From: Labilithrix sp.
Lineage (GTDB): Bacteria > Myxococcota_A > Polyangia > Polyangiales > Polyangiaceae
DNA length: 64,000 nucleotides
Direction: 5' to 3'
NCBI GenBank assembly: GCA_019637175.1
Contig: JAHBWD010000018.1
Coordinates: 62,001-126,000, forward strand
Under the pieces are notes generated by a model. The model was not told where the DNA came from and did not search any database. It was given only the letters and a program-made list of their open reading frames with translations. The position numbers and the translations under genes were made by a program. Below are positions 36,126 to 45,725 of the stretch, piece by piece; position 1 is the stretch's first letter; the number at the start of each line of letters is the position of its first letter.

Positions 36126-36989
36126 ATGCCCTCGCTCGCGACGCTCCCGAACGACCTCGCCAAGTTCGCGCGCTATCACCTCGTGCGCCGCGCGGAGACG
36201 TACCCCGCGCGAGAGGACGATCTCGGCATCGTGCCGCTCCCGTTCGATCTCGATCGCTACGTCGAGCGCATCCGCGCGTTCGACGGTCCACGCTTCGAGG
36301 TCGCCACGCGCGCGACGGTGACGTACCGCGATCGCGAGCACCCCGTGCTCTCGGTGCGCTCGCGCGGCGAGGCCGACAAGACGCTCCTCGTGCTCTCCGG
36401 CGTCCACGGCAACGAGCACGCCGGGCTCCTCGCCGTGCCGCCGATCCTCGAGGCGTGGAGCTTCGATCGCGTGCGGCTCGTCGTCGTCACGCCCGTCAAC
36501 CCCGTCGGCGCCGCGGAGCTCTCGCGCTTCAACGCAGAGGGATACGACATCAATCGCGACTTCGTGCGCTTCGGCACGCCCGAAGCGCGCGTCGTTCGCG
36601 ACGTCTTCGACGCCGAGCGGCCCGACTTCGTGATCTCGCTCCACGAGGGACCGCAAGACGCGACGTTCATATTCACGAACCGCCACGTGGAGACGAAGCT
36701 GGCCCACGCGCTCTGCGATGCGCTCGCGACCGGGGGCACCGTGCTCGCCGAGAAAGACTACTTCGGCCTGCGGCTCACGCCGCCGGGGCTCTCGGCTTCG
36801 TCGCCGGGCGCGCGACTCGTGACGAAGCTCTGGGCGCTCACGCTCGGGATGAAGGCGACGATCGCGTACTCCGAAGACCAAGGCATCCCGGAGATCGTGC
36901 TCGAGAGCTCGTGGCGAATGAGAGACGAAGCCGCGCGGGTTCGACCGCACGTCGATCTCGTGAGCGCGGTCGCCGAGCGCCTGACCTGA
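36126..36989 (+). CDS. Succinylglutamate desuccinylase/aspartoacylase-type M14 hydrolase
   Basis: The protein has 287 residues. Zinc ligands are visible in GVHGNEHAG (H and E) and SLHEG (H), with NPVG and the GYDINRDF substrate loop between. These are the marks of the AstE/ASPA branch of M14 carboxypeptidases, which hydrolyse amide bonds of N-acyl amino acids. The start at 36126 follows a short gap holding the broken lipoprotein. A related enzyme ends the amidoligase operon at 57823-58779. The substrate is unknown. Confidence 0.85.
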   Translation: MPSLATLPNDLAKFARYHLVRRAETYPAREDDLGIVPLPFDLDRYVERIRAFDGPRFEVATRATVTYRDREHPVLSVRSRGEADKTLLVLSGVHGNEHAGLLAVPPILEAWSFDRVRLVVVTPVNPVGAAELSRFNAEGYDINRDFVRFGTPEARVVRDVFDAERPDFVISLHEGPQDATFIFTNRHVETKLAHALCDALATGGTVLAEKDYFGLRLTPPGLSASSPGARLVTKLWALTLGMKATIAYSEDQGIPEIVLESSWRMRDEAARVRPHVDLVSAVAERLT

Positions 36990-37073
36990 CCCACCTGCGA
37001 CGACGTTTCACCACGTCTCGATCGTTAGCTCGACCGTGCTAGCGCCCGCGCGCGACCTCGGTATCATCAGGGC

Positions 37074-38534
37074 ATGTGGCCGACTCCCTATGGGCGGGTC
37101 GCCTTCTTGCCGATCCTCGCGCTCCTCTTCGGGTGCGCGCGAGGCGCGGAGGCGAACGGCTTCGACCTCGAGCTCGCATCCCTCGACGGAGGACCGATCG
37201 GCGACGGCTTCGTGCTCAGCGGCGAGGTCACCGGGCTCGAAGGCTCCGGCCTCGTGCTTCGAAACGGAAGTGACCGCGTCAGGCTCTCCGCGGTCGCCGG
37301 CAGCGCGACGATCCCGTTCACGTTCCCGGTGCGCGTTCCGGCGGGCACGAGCTACGGCGTCGTCGTCGAGACGAACCCGAGCGCGCCTTCGCAGGAGTGC
37401 ACGGTGAGCGCGGGCGAGGGCAAGGCGAACGCAGACGTGACGTCGGTGCGCGTGACGTGCACGACGGGCGCGACGAGCGCGACGGGTCCGTTCAAGATCG
37501 GAGGCTCGATCCGCGGCCTCATCGGGACGTTGACGCTCCAGAACAACGACGCCGAGACGCTCGACGTGACCGCGCCTCCGAGCGGCGCGCCGCTCACGTT
37601 CGCGTTCCCGACGGCGCTCGAGACCGGACGAAGCTATGCGGTCACGGTCGTCCCGAAAGCCGGCGGCCCCACGTGCGCCGTGACGGGAGGAGGCACGGGC
37701 ACCGTCGGCAACGCCGACGTGAATGACGTCGTCGTGAGCTGCAGCGGATCGCAGACCTTCAACGCGACGGGCGCGCCGCAGCTCTTCACCGTGCCGGCGG
37801 GCATCTCGGAGGTCACCATCGAGGCCTGGGGCGCGCAGGGCAACCGCAACGTGCTCGGCGTCGTCGGCGCGCTCGGTGGATACGCGACGGGCAAGCTCGG
37901 CGTCACCGGAGGCCAGGTCCTCCACGTGTACGTCGGCGGCGGCGACGCGACGTCGATCGCGGGCGGCTTCAACGGCGGCGGCGCCGCGGGCCCGAGCCCG
38001 TGCGCGAACGCGCGCGGCGGCGGCGGCGGCGGCGCTTCCGACGTCCGCACGGGCACGGGCGGCTTCGGCGATCGCGTCATCGTCGCGGGCGGCGGCGGCG
38101 GCGCGGGCGGCAATCGCATCGGCGGCTGCGGGCGCGGCACGGGCGGCGGCGGCGGAGGCGGTTGGTTCGGCGGCGGCGCGGGCTTCCCGGGCGCGACGGC
38201 CGGAGCGCTGCCGACCGGCGGCACGCAGGCCGCCGGAGGAACGGGCGGCACCTCCACGTATGTCGCCACGAACAACGGCGCCGGCGGCGCGAGCGGGCTC
38301 GGAGGCGCCGGCGGCGGCGAGGAGTCGAGCAATCAGTCGGGCAGCAACGCCGCGACCACAGGCGGCGTCGGCGGCGGAGCGAGCGGCGGCGGCGGCCTCT
38401 ATGCAGGCGACATGACCTTCACCGGGCAAGGCGGCGCCGGCGGCTCCGGCTACGTCGGCAGCGTGACGGCGGGCTCGACGACGGCGGGCGGCCGCTCGGG
38501 CTCGGGACAGATCATCATCCGCTTCGGCCCCTGA
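37074..38534 (+). CDS. Glycine-rich secreted lipoprotein (ALK/LTK-like glycine-rich domain)
   Basis: The protein has 486 residues. The signal peptide ends in a lipobox LFGC (Cys at residue 21). Two similar beta repeats (~29-130 and ~140-220) each end in a Cys pair such as VRVTC or VVVSC. The C-terminal ~265 residues are a Gly-rich domain with the ordered motifs APQLFTVPAGISEVTIEAWG, HVYVGGGD, DRVIVAGGGGG and GGGGLYAGD. These resemble the glycine-rich domain of ALK/LTK receptors and many bacterial surface proteins. The DNA is correspondingly rich in GGCGGC runs. It is likely an outer-membrane surface protein. Confidence 0.72.
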   Translation: MWPTPYGRVAFLPILALLFGCARGAEANGFDLELASLDGGPIGDGFVLSGEVTGLEGSGLVLRNGSDRVRLSAVAGSATIPFTFPVRVPAGTSYGVVVETNPSAPSQECTVSAGEGKANADVTSVRVTCTTGATSATGPFKIGGSIRGLIGTLTLQNNDAETLDVTAPPSGAPLTFAFPTALETGRSYAVTVVPKAGGPTCAVTGGGTGTVGNADVNDVVVSCSGSQTFNATGAPQLFTVPAGISEVTIEAWGAQGNRNVLGVVGALGGYATGKLGVTGGQVLHVYVGGGDATSIAGGFNGGGAAGPSPCANARGGGGGGASDVRTGTGGFGDRVIVAGGGGGAGGNRIGGCGRGTGGGGGGGWFGGGAGFPGATAGALPTGGTQAAGGTGGTSTYVATNNGAGGASGLGGAGGGEESSNQSGSNAATTGGVGGGASGGGGLYAGDMTFTGQGGAGGSGYVGSVTAGSTTAGGRSGSGQIIIRFGP

Positions 38535-38675
38535 CCGACGAGAGGGCACTGCGCTGCCCCGGTCACGTGAACCTCGCTGCCCGGTGTGCATGCGCCTGCA
38601 CGCGCGCCGTCGTCGACGCGGGACTTTGCGAGCGGTCCTCGCCTTGCAGCTCGTCGCGCCGAAAGGGAGGCGACC

Positions 38676-39323
38676 ATGCCGAGGCTGGGGAAGACGTACG
38701 CAACGCACCGAGCGATGACCGTCGCGATCGTGATCGCCGCGCTCCCGATGCCCGCGAAGGCTCGCGCGAGCGAGCCCGACGCGCGAGACGAGGAGACGAG
38801 CGCGGCGGTCACGAGGGTGAAGATCGCACACGCCGACGAGGCTCTCGGAGTCGTTCTCACGCAACGAGCCGACGGCGGATGGCGAGAGCTCTGTAGGCTC
38901 CCTTGCGACGCGAGCGTGGACGTGGGGTCGACTCTCCGCGTCGTCGCGGGCGGCGGAAGGAAGAACTTCGTCGTTCGGAGCTCGTGGAAGGGCGTCAGCG
39001 ACCTCGTCGTCACGACGGAGCATTCTCCCGGCTACTACGTCGGCGGAGCGTTCCTCGTCACCGGCGGCTTCTTCGCCGCAGTGCTCGGCAGCCTCTTCCT
39101 CGTCATCGGGTCCGCGTTCGCGGGTCCGAACGCGACCGCGGACACGACGGGGATGATCGTCGGCGGCGGCTTGGGGCTCGCGGGCGGAACGGCGATGATC
39201 GTCGGCGGCGTGAGCATGCTCGGCAACGACGCGCTTCGGGTCGAGCCGCGTGACCGACTCTCGACGGAGAGCCGAGCGACACGCTCGGCGTGGACGCCGC
39301 TCCAGCTCGGCTTCTCTTTTTGA
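38676..39323 (+). CDS. Secreted or membrane protein of unknown function
   Basis: The protein has 215 residues. An N-terminal signal-like segment (MTVAIVIAALPMPAKARA, starting at residue 11) is followed by a ~75-residue domain with the pair CRLPC and FVVRSSWKGVSDLVV. Two hydrophobic Gly/Leu segments (~120-150 and ~160-180) then resemble a membrane hairpin, and a short polar tail ends the protein. The ATG at 38676 has a good GGGAGG site at a normal distance. I do not recognise the family. Confidence 0.6.
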   Translation: MPRLGKTYATHRAMTVAIVIAALPMPAKARASEPDARDEETSAAVTRVKIAHADEALGVVLTQRADGGWRELCRLPCDASVDVGSTLRVVAGGGRKNFVVRSSWKGVSDLVVTTEHSPGYYVGGAFLVTGGFFAAVLGSLFLVIGSAFAGPNATADTTGMIVGGGLGLAGGTAMIVGGVSMLGNDALRVEPRDRLSTESRATRSAWTPLQLGFSF

Positions 39324-39365
39324 GAGGCAGAGCTGGCGACGAAGCACGCCGTCTCGTGCTTCATC

Positions 39366-40913
39366 CTAGCGGAAGACGGCGTCGAGCACGTCGACGTCGA
39401 CGTCGGTCGCGTCGACGAGGGTTGCGGCGTCGCCGGCGTCGGCGCCGTCGCTTCCCGCGTCCGCGGGACCTGCATCGCCGAGGCCCGCCTCCGTCGATGC
39501 GTCGCTCGCGTCCTGCGTTCCTCCGTCGACGCCGACTCCGCCGTCGTTCTCTTGGCACGGCACGCACTCGACCGCGCCGCTCGACGACTCGATGCATCCA
39601 CAGAAGGAATCCTGAAAGCAATGAGGCGCGTTCTCTCGACTGCACGCGCCGCCGCTGCCGCCGTCGCTGCACGCGATGTAGTCGACGCCGCACGCCGGCG
39701 CCGGACCCACGATGCAGCCGCAAGTGTTCGGCGGCCAGCTCGCACGATCACACGGCGACGTGTCACACGAGGGATGTCCACACGTTCCGCTCGAGCACGG
39801 AAGCCCACCGCAGCAGCTCGCGGCGCTCGCGCAGCTCCCGCCCGCGCTCGCGCACGTTCCGCCCGGCCCGCACGTCGCCCCCGGAGGCGCGCACCACACG
39901 TCACCCGCCGAGGTGCCGTCGATCACGGGGCAGCACGCGCTCGTTCCGCACGCGGCGCACGGATCCACGGATACGCACACCTCGGCCTCCTCATCGACGG
40001 CGAGCGGCCTGGCGCCGCCTCCGCGAGGCGCGTTCATGTTGGCGTCGATCCAAGCGGAGAAGAGCGGATTCGTGATGTCGACGGCCCAGAAGCCCCATCC
40101 CCCGCTCCCGAGCCCCGCGGCGCCGTCCCAACCGAGCTGGTATTGCGGCCCCGGATGGTAAAATCGGGAGATCACGCCGACCAGCTCGCTGCCGAGAATG
40201 ACGCTTCCTCCCGAGTCTCCATACGCGGCGAGGACCGCGTACGGATCCTGAACGTCGGGATAGAGCTCGAACGTCCACGTACCGTGCTCCTTCGCGATCG
40301 TTCGGCCCCATCGTCGGACGCCGGAGCCCGAGTAGAGAGAGCGATCGGGCGAGCTCGCGTCGAGCGTCCAGAGCTTCGCGCCTGGGCCGTAGCTCGCGCC
40401 GAAGCCGCGCACGATCACGCCGTTCACGCTGTCCATCGGGACCTGCGTCCGGCGGCGCCGCATCGGCGCGATCGGAATCGGCGTCTTCGTGTAGACGAGC
40501 CCCACGTCATAGACGAAGGAGGTCTCGGGACGCGAGATGGCCTGTCGCACCGGCACCCAGCAGGACGCGTCGTTCCTCATCCGCGACGCGTCGGGCTCGG
40601 TACATACGTAGACGTACGCGAGCGGTGGAGGAGTCGCGCCGAGGAACGCGGTGAGACAATGCTTGGCGGTGACGACCGTGTTGCATCCGACGACGGAGCC
40701 GGAGCAGAACGTCTGCTTGTCGGCGGTCGCGAGCGCGACGGTCGCGTTGCTGGCGCTCCGCCGACCGTCGATGATCGCGTCGCGCTTCGTGCCTCGCCGA
40801 GGCTCGGGCGGATCTTCGACGCGGGCTCCGCAGTGCACGACCGCGAAGGCCAGCGCGAAGGCGAGGAGGAGGACGAGCCCGTTGCGATGCCGGCGTGGCG
40901 AGAGAGGTATCAT
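39366..40913 (-). CDS. Secreted trypsin-like serine protease with Cys-rich C-terminal region
   Basis: The protein has 515 residues. A signal peptide and VVHC lipobox (Cys at residue 28) are followed by an S1 protease domain: His in TAKHCL, Asp in YDVGLV and Ser in YGDSGGS. The domain lacks the zymogen cut site IVGG (it reads AIIDGRR), so activation may differ. After ~residue 290 there is a Cys-rich part with about 15 pairs (CAACGTSACC, GGTCAS, CCGGLPCSSGTCG). The end is an Asp/Ala/Gly-rich tail. The layout is common in myxobacterial secreted proteins and suggests cell-surface attachment. Confidence 0.85.
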   Translation of the reverse strand: MIPLSPRRHRNGLVLLLAFALAFAVVHCGARVEDPPEPRRGTKRDAIIDGRRSASNATVALATADKQTFCSGSVVGCNTVVTAKHCLTAFLGATPPPLAYVYVCTEPDASRMRNDASCWVPVRQAISRPETSFVYDVGLVYTKTPIPIAPMRRRRTQVPMDSVNGVIVRGFGASYGPGAKLWTLDASSPDRSLYSGSGVRRWGRTIAKEHGTWTFELYPDVQDPYAVLAAYGDSGGSVILGSELVGVISRFYHPGPQYQLGWDGAAGLGSGGWGFWAVDITNPLFSAWIDANMNAPRGGGARPLAVDEEAEVCVSVDPCAACGTSACCPVIDGTSAGDVWCAPPGATCGPGGTCASAGGSCASAASCCGGLPCSSGTCGHPSCDTSPCDRASWPPNTCGCIVGPAPACGVDYIACSDGGSGGACSRENAPHCFQDSFCGCIESSSGAVECVPCQENDGGVGVDGGTQDASDASTEAGLGDAGPADAGSDGADAGDAATLVDATDVDVDVLDAVFR

Positions 40914-40994
40914 CGAGCGTCGGTGGTCGTACCCGTTCGCTCGCGACGCGGGCTGGCGACGGCCCCTCGGAGACGTGTTGGGGACCGAGCTCGT

Positions 40995-41444
40995 TCAGCG
41001 GGGGTCGCGCGGTGACATGCGCGCGGCGATCGCGAGACGGTTCCACGCGTTGATCGCGGCCGCGGCGAGGGTCAGGTTCGCGATCTCGCTCTCCGAGAGC
41101 TGCTCGCGCGCCGCGGCGTGCACCTCGTCGGAGACATGTCCTTCGTGCAGCGTCGTGACGGCCTCTGCCCAGCGCAGCGCCGCCCGCTCGCGCGGCGTGT
41201 ACCACGGCATCTCCTCCCAAGCGTCGAGGCCGTAGAGCCGGTGCTCGGCTTCGCCGCGCGCGCGCAGCTCCTTCCAGTGCATGTCGATGCAGAAGGCGCA
41301 GCCGTTGATCTGAGACACGCGAAGCTTGACGAGGTCGACGAGGCCGCCTTCGAGCCCGCACGACTTCAGGTAGCTCTCGAGCGCGATCAGCGCTTTGTAG
41401 CCGCCGGCAGCGAGGCGCATCGGGTCGAAGCGTCGAACGTCCAT
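40995..41444 (-). CDS. AhpD-like/carboxymuconolactone decarboxylase family protein
   Basis: The protein has 149 residues. The active-site GCAFCIDMH (CxxC and His) and the surrounding EGGLVDLVKLRVSQIN are the alkylhydroperoxidase D-like signature. It would act as a small thiol peroxidase or as a reductase partner. The ATG at 41444 is used, which avoids overlap with the kinase gene that ends at 41476. No ahpC-like partner is seen nearby. Confidence 0.88.
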   Translation of the reverse strand: MDVRRFDPMRLAAGGYKALIALESYLKSCGLEGGLVDLVKLRVSQINGCAFCIDMHWKELRARGEAEHRLYGLDAWEEMPWYTPRERAALRWAEAVTTLHEGHVSDEVHAAAREQLSESEIANLTLAAAAINAWNRLAIAARMSPRDPR

Positions 41445-41475
41445 GACGGCGAAGGAGAGCAGGCGTCGTGCCAGA

Positions 41476-43641
41476 TCATCGCGGCGCCGCACTCGACAGC
41501 GACGCGCTGTCGATCTCCACCACGTAGAACCAGCCGAGCACGTCGAGGCGCACGAAGACCACGATCAGGCTCTTGCCGGCGTGCACGATCTCACGAATGC
41601 CTTGCGCGCGACCGCGCACCGCCGACGTCACTTCCGGGATGTCGAAGTCCGCGAGCTTCAGCCCCTCGTCCTTTCCGTTCGTCTTGAAGCGCTTGTTGGC
41701 GTCGAAGGAGTCGATGACCTTCTTGCCCTCGCCGGTGACGAGGCTCGCGCGGACCGTCGTTCGTCCGGGCAAGACGAGCCCGCTCGTGACGAGCTTCGTC
41801 ACGGTGATCTCGACGCCGGCGACCCCGATGAACTCGCCCTTCGGCGACCAGAGCGCCTGGGTGCACGGCAGCACGAGGTCGTCGCCCTGCTCGTCGGTGG
41901 TCGAGTCGACGTAAGGAGCTCCCCAGCGGCGGCCCGGCTTGTCGGCCGACATCGTGTAGAAGCTGGAGGTTCGCACGTCGTAGCCGGGGGGCATCGAGTC
42001 CATGCCGGGGAGCATGAAGTGAACGCCCTCCGGGAGCAGCACGTACGCGTAGTCGATGGGGCTCTTGCGCTCGAGCAAGTACCGTCGCTTGGCCTCGGGA
42101 GAGAGCGTGCGAGGTGTCTCGCCGCCGGCCGCGATGAACATGTCGGCCATGTGATCTCGCAGCGTGGCGAGGCGCCGGAGCTTGGGCGTGAGCGCCTGCC
42201 GATCATTTCCGGGTGCGACCGCCACGACCGGAGAGTCCATCGACACCGGCCAGCGATAGCGACTCTGGTCGGTGAAGTCGGCGGGGCGCCTGCGAGGATC
42301 GGCGAAGTCGGTATCGAAGAAGAGCGCAGGAACGTCGGCGGGCGGCGCCGGCCCCGTCAGCGCCCACTCGGCGGCCGTCCGCAGGCCCTCGAGCGCCTCT
42401 TCCATCAGCTGGAACTGCGCGTCGATGCGGCGCGACTGAGCCGCGACGTCGATGTAGAGCGCGGTGAGGGCCTCGCCGTGCCGCTTCGCCTCGAGCTCGC
42501 TCATCGCCTTGCGATACGACGTCCAGCTGATCGCGAGCGCCGAGAGAGCGACGACGCCGAGCAACACGGCGATCATCACGCGACCATGGCGGCCGACCCA
42601 GCGAACCGCTGACTCGAGGGCGCTGTCGGGCCGGGCCTCGACCGCTTCGCCACGCAGGTAGCGGCGAACGTCGTCGCCGAGGGCGGCGACCGAAGCGTAG
42701 CGATCGTCGGGATTGAACGCCGTGGCCTTCTCGACGACGGCGCGGAGCTCGGCGGGGATGCGCTCACGCTTCGAGACGTGCTCGAGGGGAACCGTCTTGC
42801 CGCCCTTCGCGCGCGCGAAGATCTCTTCGTCGGTGCCGCTGCCGAGCGGACGCTGGAGCGAGACGATCTCGAACAAAATGAGACCGAGGGCATACTGATC
42901 CGAGCGAGCGTCGAGCTCCGTGTTGCGCGCTTCCGCTTGCTCGGGCGACATGTACGCGGCGGTGCCGACGACCTGGCCGACGCGCGTCAGCTCGGCGGCG
43001 CGGCGCGAGGCGTCGCCGGTCGCGCCTTCCGCGCGCTCGTCGACCGAGCCGATCGCGCGCGCCACTCCCCAGTCCATCACGTAGACCTCGCCGAACTTGC
43101 CGATCATGACGTTCGGGGGCTTGAGATCGCGGTGGAGAACGCCTCTCGCGTGCGCGAACGCGACCGCGTCGCAGATCTTGAGGAAGTGATCGAGCAGCGC
43201 GGCGCGCGTGTTCTCCGGCGTGAGCGGCTCGCCGCGTTCGATCGCGGCGATCGCCTCGTTGAGCAAGCCGCGGAGCGTCTTGCCCTCGACGAGCTTCATC
43301 GCGTAGCCGACCACGCCGCCGGCGGTCGACACCTCCAGCGAGTGGATGGGGACGATGTTCGGGTGATCGAGCTGCGCCGTGATCTGGGCCTCGCGCACGA
43401 AGCGTTCGCGCTGCGTCTTGCTGTCGACGTTCAGGAGCTGCTTGAAGGCGACCGAACGACCGAGCGCGACCTGCTCGCCGCGGAAGACCTGGCCCATCCC
43501 GCCGCGCCCGATGACCTCGCGGAGGCGAAGATCTCGAGACCCGCTCGGGGAGGCCCCCTCACTCGACGCGAGCGGCGCGGTCCCGGCGTCCGCTTCCGTG
43601 GGCGCGTCACGCTGGTCGTCGATCCGCTTCGTGTCCGACAT
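41476..43641 (-). CDS. Ser/Thr protein kinase with C-terminal double-Cache sensor
   Basis: The protein has 721 residues. The kinase domain is complete: GRGGMGQV (45-52), K67, HRDLKPPN (170-177), DWG (190-192, an accepted variant of DFG), SPE (232-234). One helix (~354-374) leads to a ~345-residue extracytoplasmic region with double-Cache features: DSPVVAVAPGNDRQALTPK, PPGYDVRTSSFYTMSADKP, GEFIGVAGVEITVTKL and KSLIVVFVRLDVLGWFYVVEI. It would phosphorylate cytoplasmic targets in response to a periplasmic ligand. The ATG at 43641 is chosen because it begins the kinase-family N-terminus; the frame upstream is unrelated. Confidence 0.88.
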   Translation of the reverse strand: MSDTKRIDDQRDAPTEADAGTAPLASSEGASPSGSRDLRLREVIGRGGMGQVFRGEQVALGRSVAFKQLLNVDSKTQRERFVREAQITAQLDHPNIVPIHSLEVSTAGGVVGYAMKLVEGKTLRGLLNEAIAAIERGEPLTPENTRAALLDHFLKICDAVAFAHARGVLHRDLKPPNVMIGKFGEVYVMDWGVARAIGSVDERAEGATGDASRRAAELTRVGQVVGTAAYMSPEQAEARNTELDARSDQYALGLILFEIVSLQRPLGSGTDEEIFARAKGGKTVPLEHVSKRERIPAELRAVVEKATAFNPDDRYASVAALGDDVRRYLRGEAVEARPDSALESAVRWVGRHGRVMIAVLLGVVALSALAISWTSYRKAMSELEAKRHGEALTALYIDVAAQSRRIDAQFQLMEEALEGLRTAAEWALTGPAPPADVPALFFDTDFADPRRRPADFTDQSRYRWPVSMDSPVVAVAPGNDRQALTPKLRRLATLRDHMADMFIAAGGETPRTLSPEAKRRYLLERKSPIDYAYVLLPEGVHFMLPGMDSMPPGYDVRTSSFYTMSADKPGRRWGAPYVDSTTDEQGDDLVLPCTQALWSPKGEFIGVAGVEITVTKLVTSGLVLPGRTTVRASLVTGEGKKVIDSFDANKRFKTNGKDEGLKLADFDIPEVTSAVRGRAQGIREIVHAGKSLIVVFVRLDVLGWFYVVEIDSASLSSAAPR

Positions 43642-43740
43642 CTCGCCGCCCGTTCGGTTTCCACGGTAGGCGCACCGGCACCCGATGTCGACGGCCGGCC
43701 GACGTCCGCGCATCTCGGCGCGAACGAAACAAGATGTATT

Positions 43741-44811
43741 CTACACCAACACCGTCGAGGGCCGTAGGTTCTCGCTCCCGGAAGGATCCGTTCTTCGCTC
43801 GAGCTGACGAAGAAACGGAGCGCGCGCGCGGTGAAACCCGGAGACGACGGCATCGGCGTGCGCGGCGTCGTCGAAGAACAAGGAGGTGACGTGGCTCGAG
43901 CTCGAGACGACGAGCTTCGAGCCCGGCCAGTGCTCGTGGAGCGCGACGCCGCTCGAGAGCGGGAAGACGCGGTCGTGACGCGCGACCATCACGGTCGCGA
44001 GCTCGGGCGCGACCGGCGGCGGGTGGCGCGTGAGATCGACGACGCTCAGGTATCGAGCGAGGTCGGCGCGCGCGCGAGCGACGGTGCCCGACTCGCGCGC
44101 GAGCGACGGCCAGTGAACGGCGCGACGGAGGACCCACTCCGTGAGGACCGGCGCCGCGTTGGTGCCCGCCGCGCGGGGCACGACGACGACCGGGAAGTCG
44201 ACGAACGCCGCGGCGAACGCCGCCATGAAGCCGCCCAGGCTGTACCCGGTGACGCCCGGGACGTAGCCCGCGCGGTGAAGCCACACGAGCAGCGCGCGGG
44301 CTTCGTCGACCATCGCGGTGCTCATCGCGAACTGATCGAGCACGGTGCGGAGCACGGGTCCGTACTGCCCGCGTGGCCGCCTCGATCCGTAGAACGGATT
44401 CTCGAGGACGATCGATCCGATGCCCTCGGCGAGGAGCCGACGCGCGAACGTCTCGCGGCGCCAGAAGCCTTCCTCGCCGGTCGCCGCGAGATGGATGCAC
44501 ATCGCGCCCGAGGAGTGGCGCGCCGGCATCCAGATCTGGACGCGCGCCGTGCGGCACTCCGCGGGCATCGGCGTCGGAGCCGGGCTCTCGAACGTCGCGA
44601 GCTGGAGCTCACCTCCGGGGACCGACTTCGCGCGCCCTTCGCGACGCATCATCACGTCGCCCGCAGGCCGGGCGGGCGTGAACGTCTCGATCGACTCGAT
44701 GATCCGGTCGAGCACCGCGCGGTCGCCGAAGCCCTCTCGATAGAGGAGCCCGAGATTGAGGGCGAAGGTGAGCGCGTGATCGGCGATCGAATGAAGCACG
44801 TCGGCGCGCAC
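43741..44811 (-). CDS. Alpha/beta-hydrolase, ABHD18 (DUF2048)-like
   Basis: The protein has 356 residues. It has the ABHD18-type ENPFYGSRRPRGQ segment, a nucleophile elbow GYSLGG (Ser near residue 213) and a late SSSHVTSLFF with the candidate His. ABHD18-family proteins are rarely characterised in bacteria; an ester or thioester substrate is likely. The gene lies between the LuxR regulator and the kinase, all on the minus strand with gaps near 50-100 bp. Confidence 0.72.
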   Translation of the reverse strand: MRADVLHSIADHALTFALNLGLLYREGFGDRAVLDRIIESIETFTPARPAGDVMMRREGRAKSVPGGELQLATFESPAPTPMPAECRTARVQIWMPARHSSGAMCIHLAATGEEGFWRRETFARRLLAEGIGSIVLENPFYGSRRPRGQYGPVLRTVLDQFAMSTAMVDEARALLVWLHRAGYVPGVTGYSLGGFMAAFAAAFVDFPVVVVPRAAGTNAAPVLTEWVLRRAVHWPSLARESGTVARARADLARYLSVVDLTRHPPPVAPELATVMVARHDRVFPLSSGVALHEHWPGSKLVVSSSSHVTSLFFDDAAHADAVVSGFHRARAPFLRQLERRTDPSGSENLRPSTVLV

Positions 44812-44862
44812 GCTACTGCGGCCGAGGTCACCGTGCTGTCACGCTTCGGTCAGCGCGACCCG

Positions 44863-45648
44863 CTACGTACGCGATGCCCGCGCGGCGAGCTCGGTGCGGT
44901 TGGAGGCGCCCATCTTGCCGAGGATCGCCGAGACCTGGCTCTTCACGGTGTTCGGCGCGGTGCCGAGGGCGCTCGCGATCTCCGCGTTCGTCAGGCCTTC
45001 GCAGAGGTACCGCAAGACCTCCTCTTCGCGCGCGGTCAAGACGCCCTGACCTGCGATCGGCGGAGCGACCACGGGGCGGGTCCGCGCGGTCGGAAAGTCG
45101 GCGATGAGCACGAGCGAGCGATCGGTGCACGACTGGACGACGACCTTCGCCTCGGGAAGACCGTGGTGGGTGGGAAAGATCTCGAGCAGCGTGACGGTCC
45201 CGTCGAAGTAGGAGCGTGAGCCGACGAGCCCGTCGCGAATGCGGTAGCTCAGCCCGAGGCGGTCGCGCGAGAGCTTCGTCACCTCGGAGGTGACCGACGG
45301 ACAGAGCTCCTTCATGAGGTGCTCGGTGACGAACACGAAGTACGCGAGGACGCCCGGGAAGAGCCCGTACATCGCGCGCAGCTCGGCGTACGCCCACGGC
45401 CGGACGCCACGCATCGCGCGCGCGATCCCCTCGGCGCCACCAGCTCCGACCGAGAGGAACTCGATCGCCGCGATGTAGTCGCTCCACGCGACGCAGTCGG
45501 GTGGAGACTCGCTCCTCGCGAGCTGCAAGAGAGGCGGTTCGAGACCGTTCAGGTCGATCCCCTCGAACTTGATGAGCTCGAAGACGAAGGCGAGCAGCGG
45601 AAAGGCGACCTGCCCAACACGCTCCATGTCCCCCGCTTCGTCGCGCAT
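44863..45648 (-). CDS. LuxR-type transcriptional regulator (N-terminal domain shared with 50706-51521)
   Basis: The protein has 261 residues. The C-terminal ~65 residues are a GerE/LuxR helix-turn-helix (LTAREEEVLRYLCEGLTNAEIASALGTAPNTVKSQVSAILGKMG). The N-terminal ~190 residues are helical, with AWSDYIAA and FPGVLAYFVFVTEHL. They resemble the second LuxR regulator in this window rather than any sensor domain I know. The ATG at 45648 starts the related N-terminus. Target genes are not evident; the neighbours are a peroxidase fusion and an ABHD18-like hydrolase. Confidence 0.8.
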   Translation of the reverse strand: MRDEAGDMERVGQVAFPLLAFVFELIKFEGIDLNGLEPPLLQLARSESPPDCVAWSDYIAAIEFLSVGAGGAEGIARAMRGVRPWAYAELRAMYGLFPGVLAYFVFVTEHLMKELCPSVTSEVTKLSRDRLGLSYRIRDGLVGSRSYFDGTVTLLEIFPTHHGLPEAKVVVQSCTDRSLVLIADFPTARTRPVVAPPIAGQGVLTAREEEVLRYLCEGLTNAEIASALGTAPNTVKSQVSAILGKMGASNRTELAARASRT

Positions 45649-45725
45649 GATCCCTCGTTGCCCGGGGCCGCCGCGCCCCGCGGCCGAATCGAAGCATCGC
45701 CGGCCGAGGCCGTCGAGGGCATTCG

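Noticed and set aside
37900..38530. Dense GGC repeats that could look like a CRISPR or tandem array
   Set aside because: They encode the glycine-rich domain in frame, with no regular repeat-spacer pattern.
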